From an uncultured Bacteroidales bacterium (GTDB lineage Bacteria > Bacteroidota > Bacteroidia > Bacteroidales > Paludibacteraceae), in assembly GCA_902762355.1 (NCBI GenBank), contig CACWNR010000017.1:1-50383 (forward strand): DNA of 50,383 nucleotides, read 5' to 3'. Under the pieces are notes generated by a model. That model saw nothing but the letters and a program-made list of their open reading frames with translations, was not told where the DNA came from and did not search any database. Position 1 is the first letter of the stretch. Each line of letters begins with the position of its first letter. This document shows positions 8,501 through 17,211 of this stretch, in pieces. The position numbers and the translations under genes are program-made.

Positions 8501-11500
8501 GGTCAATGGAGACGGTTCGGTTCGTACCCGCGATGTGATCGTTCGTACGAAGACCTATCACTACGGCGAAACGATCACCCATCTGGTACTGAAACCCGAG
8601 TTCAAGTCCTATATCTTCAACCCGCTGGCGGGCAACAGCCAGGTGATTAACTTCACGTTAGCGAACGTGACAGCGCATCGATTGGTTGACGTGAACGGCA
8701 ATCCGATAGGCGAGGAAGAGGAAATTTCCTCCGAAGACATCACATCGAGTCTGGAATTGGGTCCGGGCGTATGTCGTTTCAGTTCGGGGGGCACGCACTT
8801 CAAAATTGTAGAGGGTGGTGCGGTGCTCCAGCACGTCACGCTCGCCGCGAAAGAGCAGAACAAAGAGGTCGATAACCATGATACCTTGATTATCTCCATG
8901 ACCGTGACTATCGATGACGTTGCATATCCCGTGACCGCACGTGTTCCGTTGGTACAGACCTCGCTGGAAGGCGATGAACTGATCTGGTCGGTAGAGAGCG
9001 GCAAAAAGCGCTACTATATCATGGCGGGTACCGGCGGTTTGAAGTTCCGCCAATATGCGCTAAAGGATGGGACGCTATACAAAGAGGGAACATCCAATAC
9101 GGCACTCATCAAAGGTTCGAAGGACGCAGCCAACGACGACAAGCAATATATCACCCCGTGGCACTTTACCTACAACCCGGAGAATGCAAATCAGTTGGCG
9201 CTGAAGACGAAATACGGTGTCGATCGCTGTTTCAAGATTAACGGCGAGACACCCGGCGTTGCAACCGACTCGTCTCTGCTGACCTTCCATTACGTGGATG
9301 TTTTAACCAACGACAATGCCAACGAAGAGGAGCTGGTGAAGCTCCAGTATGGCGCTGATAAATGGTTGCAATTCAGGCAGACTGGCGGTAGCGGCTCCGA
9401 ACTGGTACTGGTGAATAGCGAAGATTCTGCTTCCGTTTTCTCATGGAGCTATCTGAATCAAGAGTATAGCCTGCTCAACAACGGCGCTTATCCCGACCGT
9501 GATACAGTCATCTTCGGTTACGACGCCAACGTGTCGGTCGCTATCCAGGCGCCCTACAAGGCGTATAAGGAATACTCGATGCTGGTGGGTAACAGCGTGG
9601 TTTATTGCTGTCGCGAACAGGAGACTGATATGTCCAACCTGCAGAACAGCGAATGGAAAACCAATCAGACCTTCAGCCTCATCACCGATAAACGTGACTT
9701 CGACGGCGAAGGCGATGATCCCGAGAGCGGCATCAGTCTTACGGGAAGCACCGTTTCTACCTCGGAACGTCCAACCAGCCCGAGGGATGTAACAATAGAC
9801 GGCAAGTACGTCAATATCGTCGATACGCTGCTGGTTACCCTCTCGTTACGGGAAGGTGCGCCAGCATACCGCTTCAAGGGAGACTGGAGCGCGTTCCGCT
9901 CCGTGAGCGATGCGGAGCTGAAGATACCGCTGATCCGTAAGACCTACCACGAAGCGAACTTCGACTCGCTCATATGTGTCGTTGAAAACGACGCCTACAA
10001 CCATACCTTCCCCAATAAGATAGATCCTCTCCACCCGGAATCCTTTACCTTCAACCTCGGTACAATGAATCGCACCGGTCGTCACGTACTGGACGTAGCG
10101 AACATGACGCTGGAGGTATTGGATGAGGATGAGACGGACGTAACGGTATCCGGCCGTATGAATTTGAGCAGTACGGCCATGGCCGAGGTACTGCTCGTGG
10201 ACGAATTCGGTAATACGCCGAGTTGGTGTCGCATCCCGGTGGACGGCAAGGGAGAAACCTCCATCACGGTAGAATGTACGCAAGACGGTATCCGTACGCC
10301 GCGTATGGCATATATACGCATCTTCTATATTATCGTCATTAGTGACAAGATGTATGTCGTCACTGACCAGCTGACCGTATCCCAACCCAGTTATTTCCAG
10401 TATGCCAACAACCAGCACCTGGTTCACTCTCCCGGTGCTTCAGGCGATCCGCTGCGAGCCGACGGTATGCAGCAGGTACACGAGAACAAACGCATCCTCT
10501 ATTACTACCCTGATCAGGATGTCGAACTGCCGGTTCGCGACTACCACTTCTTCGGATGGTGGCGCTGGTTCCGTGAGGGCGCAGGCGAGATAGGCGACTC
10601 GGATATACCGGAAGAGAGCTGGCGTATACAGCCGCGAAACACCGGTTCCGGAAGAAGCGGCTCCTATAACTTCCCGTTCCGTATCATCGGTGACTCGGTG
10701 GATGATGGAGCGGGCGGCAAGAAACTCGTTACTATGGGTCGCTACACCGTCTTCCATTACACAAGATACGGCGTGGCAGATGCCAGCAAACCGACTGTGA
10801 CCTATGCGGCTGAGCTCAGTAACTACTACGACAACCTGCCGATGTCCTTGACGAGCAAGAACCAGGTGGATACCGCCATGCTGGACACCATGACCGCCAT
10901 TCCGGAGCCGACGCTTTCCTTGCGCGAGATCTTTGAACTGCATCCATGGACGGAGATGGCAGACACGCTGGATCACTACAAAAAGCTAATTCCCCCCGGA
11001 GAAGGAGCACATACCACTAAGGAATTCCCCCTGGCGAACGAGAAATACATGGAGGATCATGTGATGATGGCTCCTACCGGCAACGAGTTGTTACTCTCCA
11101 CCGAGCAACGTTACATCCTCGAGCACCTGCAAACGACTAAACAGTCGGAGTCGCTATTAGGCTACTATATGCGTGACGATAACTGGGGTGATTGGAGCGG
11201 CAACCAAGTACGTCAAGACACGATGATCTGGTGCGGCGGTTGGGATGCTACCTGCAAATGGTACACCTACAACCCCAAAACCCAGAAATACTCCGTCTGC
11301 AACCACTCGACAACCGTGAGCGATGACTTCCTGAAAGTGCCGGAGAAGCAAAACATCACCAACGGGCAGGAGTTTGATACCGTATATTATTGTTTGCGCG
11401 CACAGAGTAAGAAGACACTGGCGGATAAAGCAGGCAATGACTCCACCGTGGATGGTGACTATATGTTCAATATCTGCCGCTACAAGCTGATATACCACAA

Positions 11501-14500
11501 GCCCGGCAAGTACGGTCCGTTGGCGGAGACGAAAGATAAGGCAGGTAATGTCAAAGCCCTAATCACCAACGACGATATCGAACAGCACTACGAAGTGCTG
11601 GAGCGGTTGAACTTCGACTACAACAAACCGGGACCCGAATATACGATCTATCCTCACCCGCTGCCGTGGGCGGATGCTTCGTACGGCTATACGTACCCCG
11701 AGACGTCCGACCTGCCCCACAACCGACTGCACGTTCATTCCGACTTTCCGAACCACGGTGAGTACGGACTGATCAACCGCATTCCGACAGCAAGTCATTG
11801 GGGAGACGGTGTGACGTCCTATTGGCGTCCGATGGAGCAACACGGAGGAGCCTCCAACGGATACATGATCTACTGCGACGGTATGTCATCGTCCGGTCAG
11901 GTAGCCGCCCTCTCTTTGGAGACGCATCTATGCTCCGGACAGAAGATGTTCTTCTCCGGCTATGTATGCAACCCCAGTAGCCAGACCGGCAAGGCGAACC
12001 CGAACTTCACCTTTGCCGTACAGGGATCGGTCAACGGAACCGATTGGGTGGATATCACCTCGTATACCACGGGAGGTATCAAGCCCTCGAGCCAGTGGAG
12101 TCAGATCTACTTCCCGATCGTCAACGTATCATCCGACTGGGACGGAAACGACTTCATCATCGATGATATGTGTATCTTCGCTACCAAACCGCCGTTGATC
12201 GCCTATCAGGCCAATACGGCTTGTAAGGAAAAAGCAGACGAGGACCTCCCGTCGCATGTCATCCTGCGTGTGGACTACCAAGGTATCATCGGTGATGGTT
12301 ATAACGACACCACCGTATGCTATACCCTCAAGAGCGTCAACAAGGAGCGAGTTGTCACGTTCGTACCGATGATAGATGAATATCTGGAGCAAGAAACCCA
12401 TCACGATACTATCTGCGGCCGGCTCTATATCCCGAGCAAGACTTACGAACCGACAAATCCGGATTCGATCTTCGTCAACATGAACCAACTGATTGACACC
12501 TTTGAGGTTTCATCCCAAAAGCATAAGGAGAATGACGACTACAAGATATTCAAAGAAGGCTATATCTATGAGATCCTCGAGGGCGACATACGTCCTGTCA
12601 AATACGTGGTACATAGCGCCCACGTGAATGCTATCGATACCTTTACCGTACATATGTCGGGTTCTTATAAAGACATGCTCAGCAGTCTGTGCGGTATGAC
12701 CAGCCACCTGAAAGTAAGCAACCAGATGGTGCTGGAGCTTAACGGCGAGGAGCAACCCACGACCGAGTCGCTCGATCTGTGCGCCAACTCGACCTATGAT
12801 ATCGGTTTGCGTGTCAAGGGTTCGCTCTATCTGGATAGCGTCGCACCGATCAACCTCAACGGAACCTGCGTTAACGACTGGTTGCTCTATGGCGACACCG
12901 CCGATATGACCGGTTCGCCGAAGAGACGCTACGGATATAAGTACAGCGACATCGTAAAGGTTGTAAAAGACATCCTGCGTTGTGATCCTCCGGGTACCGA
13001 GAATGCCAACCAGTTTGCACCGACCCTGGCCGCCGTCAGCCGCAATGAGATGCAGCGTATCAAAGATGCGCAGAGTGTGGTTTTGGATACCACGGCTCAT
13101 CCGTATGATATCCTTGCCGACTTGGTGGACAAAGGATTCCTCACGCTCTACAAACCGTCGCTAACTGCCAACGTCTATGCAGGCGATTCAGTGCAGTATG
13201 TCATCTTCCCGATCCTCGGTACGGGTACCGACACAAAGCAGCACACGAGCGTGGAAGTATGCCCGATGCCGATTCTGATCAAGCTCAAACCCACGTCAGG
13301 ATCCGCGGTACCTCTCATCGTAGGCGGACTTGTCCGCGACTCGAGCGAGATGAACCTGCCGGTAGTCGTGCTGGCCGATATGAACATGGCAAATCAGCAA
13401 ATAACGCTTAAGGTCGATTCGATCATGCCGAACATAGGTATCTCTACGGTCGAACTGCGTACAACCGATGATCCTGATTTCCAGGAGGGCTTCCATAAAC
13501 TGGCCTTGGTTCCTGATCTGGACTACCCGAGAGCGTCGTACTATGTAAAGGGCAACGATATCACCTTGCAGCCGGCAAGCACCAACACCTATACGATGAA
13601 GCAGGGCTATTCCTATACATTTAATATGGAGCTGCAGACCCATCTCGGTAAGGACACCTTAGACGGCGGTTGTAAGGTAGGAACGGTGCCGTTTACGATC
13701 TCAATCGTACCGAGCTATCTGCGTTGGGATCCGCAAGACTCGATCAGTGCACAGTGGAACAAGCATGACAACTGGATGGGTATCGATGAGCATAACCAAC
13801 CTATACATGCTACGGCCCGCTTCGTACCGCTGGCTACCACAGCGGTCATCATCCCGGCTATGACCGACGGCAGACCTTATCCGGAATTGCCTGACTTGAC
13901 CGCTACGTCCTCCTACGACTCCGTTAAGCAGGTCGGCTTCGAATATAATAAATGCGATCGCATCCGCTTCCTGCCGAATGCGGCGATCGGTAAGCAGCAA
14001 CGCCTCGAGTACGGCAGTGCCGTCGTCGATATGAAACTACCGCAAAACAAATGGGCTTTCCGTGCGGCACCGGTGAAGGGTATGATCAGTGGTGACCTGT
14101 ATATGGCGAATGCAGATCTGAACAACGAGACGTCGTTATGGGAAGTAGGTGAGTTCGATGCTGCCGGACGTAGTCATAGTACCGGTAATGCCTCGTTCTG
14201 GTTGTCGGTTTATAACACAGAGACCAAGAAAATCAATAATGTAGGTGACGACTCTACGCGTACCGCGTCGGCTGATTGGTCGCGCGTGACCAATGCGATG
14301 AACCTGCCGTTGAGCGAAGCGAAAGGTTTGGCGATCTATTCCCGCACTGCGTCCGGATCCGATGCCGTCATCCGTCTGCCTAAGGACGATGATATCTATT
14401 ATTATTACGGTACGTACGGCGAACGAATCGATGATAAATATGTAGGAAACCTGCGCAGTAAGCGCGAGGAATTAGCAAGTCCCGGTGTAGCCGGAGAGTT

Positions 14501-15518
14501 GATCTACCATCCTGACGGAGCGTATGCGGAATATACCTTAACAAACGGTGAAGAAGATACGGTATTTGTCTTCGGAAACCCGACCATGGCTTATATCGAT
14601 ATCTGGGGCTTCATCGCTGATAACTGTCTGATGGAACGGTTCGACTTCATGGATGAGAGTCCGTCGGGTGCAAGTGTATATACTTCGATCAGCAAGAGTG
14701 CCGCTTTGGCTTATACCGATCGTATCACGGAGCCGAGACGCTATCTGCCGCCGATGCGTGCGATCGTGCTCAAGAAGAGTGCGGCCGCTACTTCGCTGCC
14801 GGTAACGCTGTACACCAACCGTGTTGTGACGGCTACGAATCAGGTAGTGCCGTCCTTCCCGTGCGGAGGAGGTGGTGGAAGCCAAGAAGAAGCTTTGGCA
14901 CCGCAGCGGCGCAGCATCAACCCGGTTAGCAAGGGTATCATGACGGTTACCGCCAAGAACCCCTGCTCGCCGAGATGTACATCGCGTCTGTTGATAGGCC
15001 AAGGTTATCATGACGGTATCCGCGAAGGAGAAGATGCGGTATTGACTACCATCAATATCGATAATTACTCCGGTACCAACGCGCCTGCTACGCCGTTCAA
15101 TATCTACGCGGCGGAGGGTAGTTACGGCCTGAGTATCGATCTGAGGAACGAAGTGATCAATATCCCGATCTCGTTCTACATGTCGAATCTCCCGTATGCC
15201 GCTACGACTCAGTTATGGTTCACAGGCGTCAATAATATCGATGGACAACTGGTGCTCTACGACGAGCAGACCGATACCGAGCGGAGAATCATCGACGGTA
15301 TTTGTCTAAGCATTGAGACTCCGAGCCAGAGCCATCTCAAACGCTATTATATCCGCCGCATGGGTTACACACCGGATGAACCGGAAGCGCCGATTGCAAC
15401 GGGCATAGAGCCCTATGAGATGGATGACGAGCAAGCCATCAAGATCATTCGAAATGACCAAGTATTGATCATACGAAATGGTCAAGTATATACCGTATTT
15501 GGACAGAAAGTGAAGTAA
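5520..15518 (+). CDS. Giant secreted surface protein with T9SS-like C-terminus (3332 aa)
   Basis: Function is unknown. The N-terminus has a basic stretch and hydrophobic core ending near CAYA (about residues 15-33), a signal peptide for export. A later in-frame ATG at 5562 would give a tighter signal peptide and may be the real start. An InlB/Listeria-Bacteroides-type repeat with FTGWNTKEDGSG lies near residues 570-615. Two segments around residues 952-1075 and 1420-1540 resemble each other, each opening with a GxY(I/V)xIVDT motif. A glycine run (CGGGGGS) precedes the last 220 residues. The C-terminus (two IIRN(D/G)QV repeats, then VFGQKVK) resembles the sorting tails of Bacteroidales T9SS cargo. 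This suggests a cell-surface or released adhesin-like protein. It is followed after two bases by a small membrane protein gene and heads an eight-gene run. Confidence 0.8.
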   Translation: MNGITQKGIFACARMGRATLVLMCLWMSVCAYAVGWTPTDAGLVVNLEQGERFLLSVMVSGDFDNNPATPNTEREFFVNNYNRYEGSYFGYGAGSFIKLLPATEITEMNTWSVGYPLDRGNKALGGIAYTIWNDGKTLKTNDKEGYKFLGELTGNYADAKACEVVFVIPTERGVPDVTRSPGPNPTSFDPDNTLGRGTAPFNGRMGTGFLGMTYREVYMFEITKANSPQSYTNAALVTFNTTKTQKSWSNGQIKCDPGHAAYAFADKKHDPTTRTIFRLYLLDNPINSCSSYFFATDEQDVKKYRMNENNPQQSKDSTAAKKIYTMDRMFCMNSADEAHCVQTDYMYVPEPDSTYYYVGYNNTYMDDGGESMGTGGAKSNFTKIRELTILGLADTLKAPAGAFGRMVADTTSAVANLNVKFKPAGYFCKISTGTNVQMRPNADSTIWTCDEMWHITDAYAALQIKATMFSGPEYSPTDEGIDIPGWSVFVTGNTVPMASDHSQHVTGGMNGWARIHATRSEPNGYMEFILANPRYHIHYDYNGLLGTQVPDQYPAEGSTTVTVEDPRLVNGFNFTGWNTKEDGSGTTYQPGDVVNFTDLPDGVTLVNNDSILTLYAQGSYTGTYHVAFSFEHSNGKRYFLTQPIGDIRYARARPVGEWTDTYQGMSDAYNSEPNYISTYKLLTGATDCPHCGSGEYVLDPRREMRHGAVDSLLFYENYAPDNEEYLGLYYENPETPFKDPVTIVANNSWAGLFTSTSNATATGWPDYSVADVQNTKLKSEYYLHRVDGNITRDPRPSIDSSYVKYNEAADQFDGVRTEGEATTFQISRVRVADEHYVVLPDTTKTWRDTIEFGYHSGEQSREQVWTSMIGKHLLAVTKVGNDTVYFHPDPDHILNDPNNLYLDKNYRVSQVFEYIRDSRVRTAVAEEDRATHETTSYHWHNNIVSGLNSPIDVKDAGGNYIDIVDTFRITMSHGGISKVKQYYGRWKDGAAGLKVNGDGSVRTRDVIVRTKTYHYGETITHLVLKPEFKSYIFNPLAGNSQVINFTLANVTAHRLVDVNGNPIGEEEEISSEDITSSLELGPGVCRFSSGGTHFKIVEGGAVLQHVTLAAKEQNKEVDNHDTLIISMTVTIDDVAYPVTARVPLVQTSLEGDELIWSVESGKKRYYIMAGTGGLKFRQYALKDGTLYKEGTSNTALIKGSKDAANDDKQYITPWHFTYNPENANQLALKTKYGVDRCFKINGETPGVATDSSLLTFHYVDVLTNDNANEEELVKLQYGADKWLQFRQTGGSGSELVLVNSEDSASVFSWSYLNQEYSLLNNGAYPDRDTVIFGYDANVSVAIQAPYKAYKEYSMLVGNSVVYCCREQETDMSNLQNSEWKTNQTFSLITDKRDFDGEGDDPESGISLTGSTVSTSERPTSPRDVTIDGKYVNIVDTLLVTLSLREGAPAYRFKGDWSAFRSVSDAELKIPLIRKTYHEANFDSLICVVENDAYNHTFPNKIDPLHPESFTFNLGTMNRTGRHVLDVANMTLEVLDEDETDVTVSGRMNLSSTAMAEVLLVDEFGNTPSWCRIPVDGKGETSITVECTQDGIRTPRMAYIRIFYIIVISDKMYVVTDQLTVSQPSYFQYANNQHLVHSPGASGDPLRADGMQQVHENKRILYYYPDQDVELPVRDYHFFGWWRWFREGAGEIGDSDIPEESWRIQPRNTGSGRSGSYNFPFRIIGDSVDDGAGGKKLVTMGRYTVFHYTRYGVADASKPTVTYAAELSNYYDNLPMSLTSKNQVDTAMLDTMTAIPEPTLSLREIFELHPWTEMADTLDHYKKLIPPGEGAHTTKEFPLANEKYMEDHVMMAPTGNELLLSTEQRYILEHLQTTKQSESLLGYYMRDDNWGDWSGNQVRQDTMIWCGGWDATCKWYTYNPKTQKYSVCNHSTTVSDDFLKVPEKQNITNGQEFDTVYYCLRAQSKKTLADKAGNDSTVDGDYMFNICRYKLIYHKPGKYGPLAETKDKAGNVKALITNDDIEQHYEVLERLNFDYNKPGPEYTIYPHPLPWADASYGYTYPETSDLPHNRLHVHSDFPNHGEYGLINRIPTASHWGDGVTSYWRPMEQHGGASNGYMIYCDGMSSSGQVAALSLETHLCSGQKMFFSGYVCNPSSQTGKANPNFTFAVQGSVNGTDWVDITSYTTGGIKPSSQWSQIYFPIVNVSSDWDGNDFIIDDMCIFATKPPLIAYQANTACKEKADEDLPSHVILRVDYQGIIGDGYNDTTVCYTLKSVNKERVVTFVPMIDEYLEQETHHDTICGRLYIPSKTYEPTNPDSIFVNMNQLIDTFEVSSQKHKENDDYKIFKEGYIYEILEGDIRPVKYVVHSAHVNAIDTFTVHMSGSYKDMLSSLCGMTSHLKVSNQMVLELNGEEQPTTESLDLCANSTYDIGLRVKGSLYLDSVAPINLNGTCVNDWLLYGDTADMTGSPKRRYGYKYSDIVKVVKDILRCDPPGTENANQFAPTLAAVSRNEMQRIKDAQSVVLDTTAHPYDILADLVDKGFLTLYKPSLTANVYAGDSVQYVIFPILGTGTDTKQHTSVEVCPMPILIKLKPTSGSAVPLIVGGLVRDSSEMNLPVVVLADMNMANQQITLKVDSIMPNIGISTVELRTTDDPDFQEGFHKLALVPDLDYPRASYYVKGNDITLQPASTNTYTMKQGYSYTFNMELQTHLGKDTLDGGCKVGTVPFTISIVPSYLRWDPQDSISAQWNKHDNWMGIDEHNQPIHATARFVPLATTAVIIPAMTDGRPYPELPDLTATSSYDSVKQVGFEYNKCDRIRFLPNAAIGKQQRLEYGSAVVDMKLPQNKWAFRAAPVKGMISGDLYMANADLNNETSLWEVGEFDAAGRSHSTGNASFWLSVYNTETKKINNVGDDSTRTASADWSRVTNAMNLPLSEAKGLAIYSRTASGSDAVIRLPKDDDIYYYYGTYGERIDDKYVGNLRSKREELASPGVAGELIYHPDGAYAEYTLTNGEEDTVFVFGNPTMAYIDIWGFIADNCLMERFDFMDESPSGASVYTSISKSAALAYTDRITEPRRYLPPMRAIVLKKSAAATSLPVTLYTNRVVTATNQVVPSFPCGGGGGSQEEALAPQRRSINPVSKGIMTVTAKNPCSPRCTSRLLIGQGYHDGIREGEDAVLTTINIDNYSGTNAPATPFNIYAAEGSYGLSIDLRNEVINIPISFYMSNLPYAATTQLWFTGVNNIDGQLVLYDEQTDTERRIIDGICLSIETPSQSHLKRYYIRRMGYTPDEPEAPIATGIEPYEMDDEQAIKIIRNDQVLIIRNGQVYTVFGQKVK

Positions 15519-15520
15519 GA

Positions 15521-15940
15521 ATGAGAAAGGGAATGAAAATGAGGAGAAACAAGGTATATAGATGGCTTATAGCCCTGTGGCTATTGATTCCTGGCGAGTA
15601 TGCATTGTGCGCATACCAACCGGCAATGCTGCCCGCGGCATGGCATACGACGCCTGTACTCAGTTCGGACATGAAGCAGGAATACCAATTCCGTTCCACA
15701 TCGACCTATCCGCTTATCGTAGGAACTACCTCCTATACCGCGAACGATAGTCCGGTTATAGGTCAATCGCCCCGTGTGCGTAAGACCGGTCATTGGGATG
15801 AATACGGCGAGTGGATAGAAGATGAGAATCCGATCGGTGTCATCGATACTCCTGTCGGCGAACCGTGGGTGCTGATCCTGCTAGTGGGGATGTATTTGTT
15901 CGTTACCGTACGAAGGAAAACAAAAAGGATAGATAGATGA
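15521..15940 (+). CDS. Small secreted protein with C-terminal membrane anchor
   Basis: The family is not recognised. The 139-aa product has an N-terminal signal peptide (hydrophobic stretch, then ALCAY around 27-31), a short polar middle, and a single C-terminal membrane segment (about residues 113-128) followed by a basic tail (RRKTKR). The segment just before the membrane helix (PIGVIDTPVGEP) and the basic end resemble short C-terminal anchor or sorting signals, but no known class fits firmly. Candidate starts are the ATGs at 15521, 15533 and 15539. It begins two bases after the giant gene and overlaps the next gene by four bases, so it is probably made with the giant protein and may help hold it or assemble it; that is inference. 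Confidence 0.7.
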   Translation: MRKGMKMRRNKVYRWLIALWLLIPGEYALCAYQPAMLPAAWHTTPVLSSDMKQEYQFRSTSTYPLIVGTTSYTANDSPVIGQSPRVRKTGHWDEYGEWIEDENPIGVIDTPVGEPWVLILLVGMYLFVTVRRKTKRIDR

Positions 15941-17211
15941 GACTGCTACTGATTCTGTTGAGTATAGTGACCTTCACGGTGAAGGATAAACGCTCTGTGG
16001 ATATGACCGGTACATGGCCATACGATATAGGGGTCAGCTATTATAATACGGGCAATAAGGGAAGTGTCACGGATAAAGACACGGCAACCTTGCGTCTGAG
16101 CGGACTGGAGAATGTGCAGATCGAATCGGTGCAGATCTATATGAGATCGAACAAGAATGCCGGAGCAGGCGTCATCACGATGACCGCGGACGGTGAGCAG
16201 ATTTATACGGCAAGCGGGATGTATGTTGGATGGGTCGGTACTTTTGACAATACCAACTATCATCCGATCGGTTGGATAGGTTCGAAACAACTGAACGTTG
16301 GTACGTTGGTTGTAGAAGTAGTCGGCACGGAAAACTCGCTTCATATCGAGAAATACGAGATCACATGGTCTCAGCCGGCGGCCGTTGCCCATCAGGTGAC
16401 GCTGATGACCGATGGCGTGGCGCAGGTACTGACGGAGTCCGCACCGGAGAGTGGAGTAGTGCTCCCCGAGCGACCCAACCGAAACGGTTTATGCTTCGCT
16501 GGCTGGGCACAAGAGGAGGTGGATAAGACATCTAACCAACCCTTCCTGCTCGAGGCAGGTACGCTGTACCAACCGAAAAAGGACATCACGTTCTGGGCGG
16601 TGTGGTCAAACGTACAAGAGCCTACCTGGGAAAAGCACCCGACGCCCGAGAGCGGATACTACCTGATGGAGCTGTTCAGTTGGACACTTGCCGGTACGGT
16701 CAGTAGCAGCGGCACCGTGCCGATGGTGGACTACAGCGAGATGGTCTATGCCGATGAACTCTATTACATCGATTTCAATACCGCGGATGCTACTTGCACG
16801 ATACGCAACTACGATGCACTGGATAACACGGGTTATATCGGTTTTAATGACACCCGCACGGCTTTACGGGACGTTGAGAGCGCATGGCAATACCGCATCC
16901 TACCGGACTCCACCTGGCTCTTTATCGCCAAGGAAGAAGGCAATAAAGCATGGATGTTGTTCCAGAAGGATATATATCATAATGAAGCATGGTTAAGTGA
17001 TTATATCAACGCGTCTGAGGCAACCAATGCTTGGAAACTATACAAACTCCCGGATCCGGATGCACCACGCTATTGGTCGAGTCATCCGAGTGTCGATGCG
17101 GTGGAAATAACGAGTGAAGGAATGAAAGAATTAAGGGGTGAATGGATTATTCCGTTTGGAATATATGATTTGATTATTAAAGACGGAAAGAAATATTTAC
17201 GATTGAGATGA
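15937..17211 (+). CDS. InlB-repeat-containing secreted protein (424 aa)
   Basis: The protein has a short hydrophobic N-terminus (RLLLILLSIVTFTV) that may be a signal peptide or anchor. An early beta-rich domain spans about residues 20-145. A region near 150-225 (CFAGWAQEEV ... YQPKKDITFWAVW) matches the InlB B-repeat / Listeria-Bacteroides repeat pattern, also found in the giant protein at 5520. The rest (about 225-424) is unrecognised. It overlaps both neighbours by four bases (ATGA), so it is translationally coupled to the small anchored protein and the peptidase. A surface or periplasmic role with the giant protein is likely from context only. No enzymatic motif is seen. Confidence 0.7.
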   Translation: MRLLLILLSIVTFTVKDKRSVDMTGTWPYDIGVSYYNTGNKGSVTDKDTATLRLSGLENVQIESVQIYMRSNKNAGAGVITMTADGEQIYTASGMYVGWVGTFDNTNYHPIGWIGSKQLNVGTLVVEVVGTENSLHIEKYEITWSQPAAVAHQVTLMTDGVAQVLTESAPESGVVLPERPNRNGLCFAGWAQEEVDKTSNQPFLLEAGTLYQPKKDITFWAVWSNVQEPTWEKHPTPESGYYLMELFSWTLAGTVSSSGTVPMVDYSEMVYADELYYIDFNTADATCTIRNYDALDNTGYIGFNDTRTALRDVESAWQYRILPDSTWLFIAKEEGNKAWMLFQKDIYHNEAWLSDYINASEATNAWKLYKLPDPDAPRYWSSHPSVDAVEITSEGMKELRGEWIIPFGIYDLIIKDGKKYLRLR

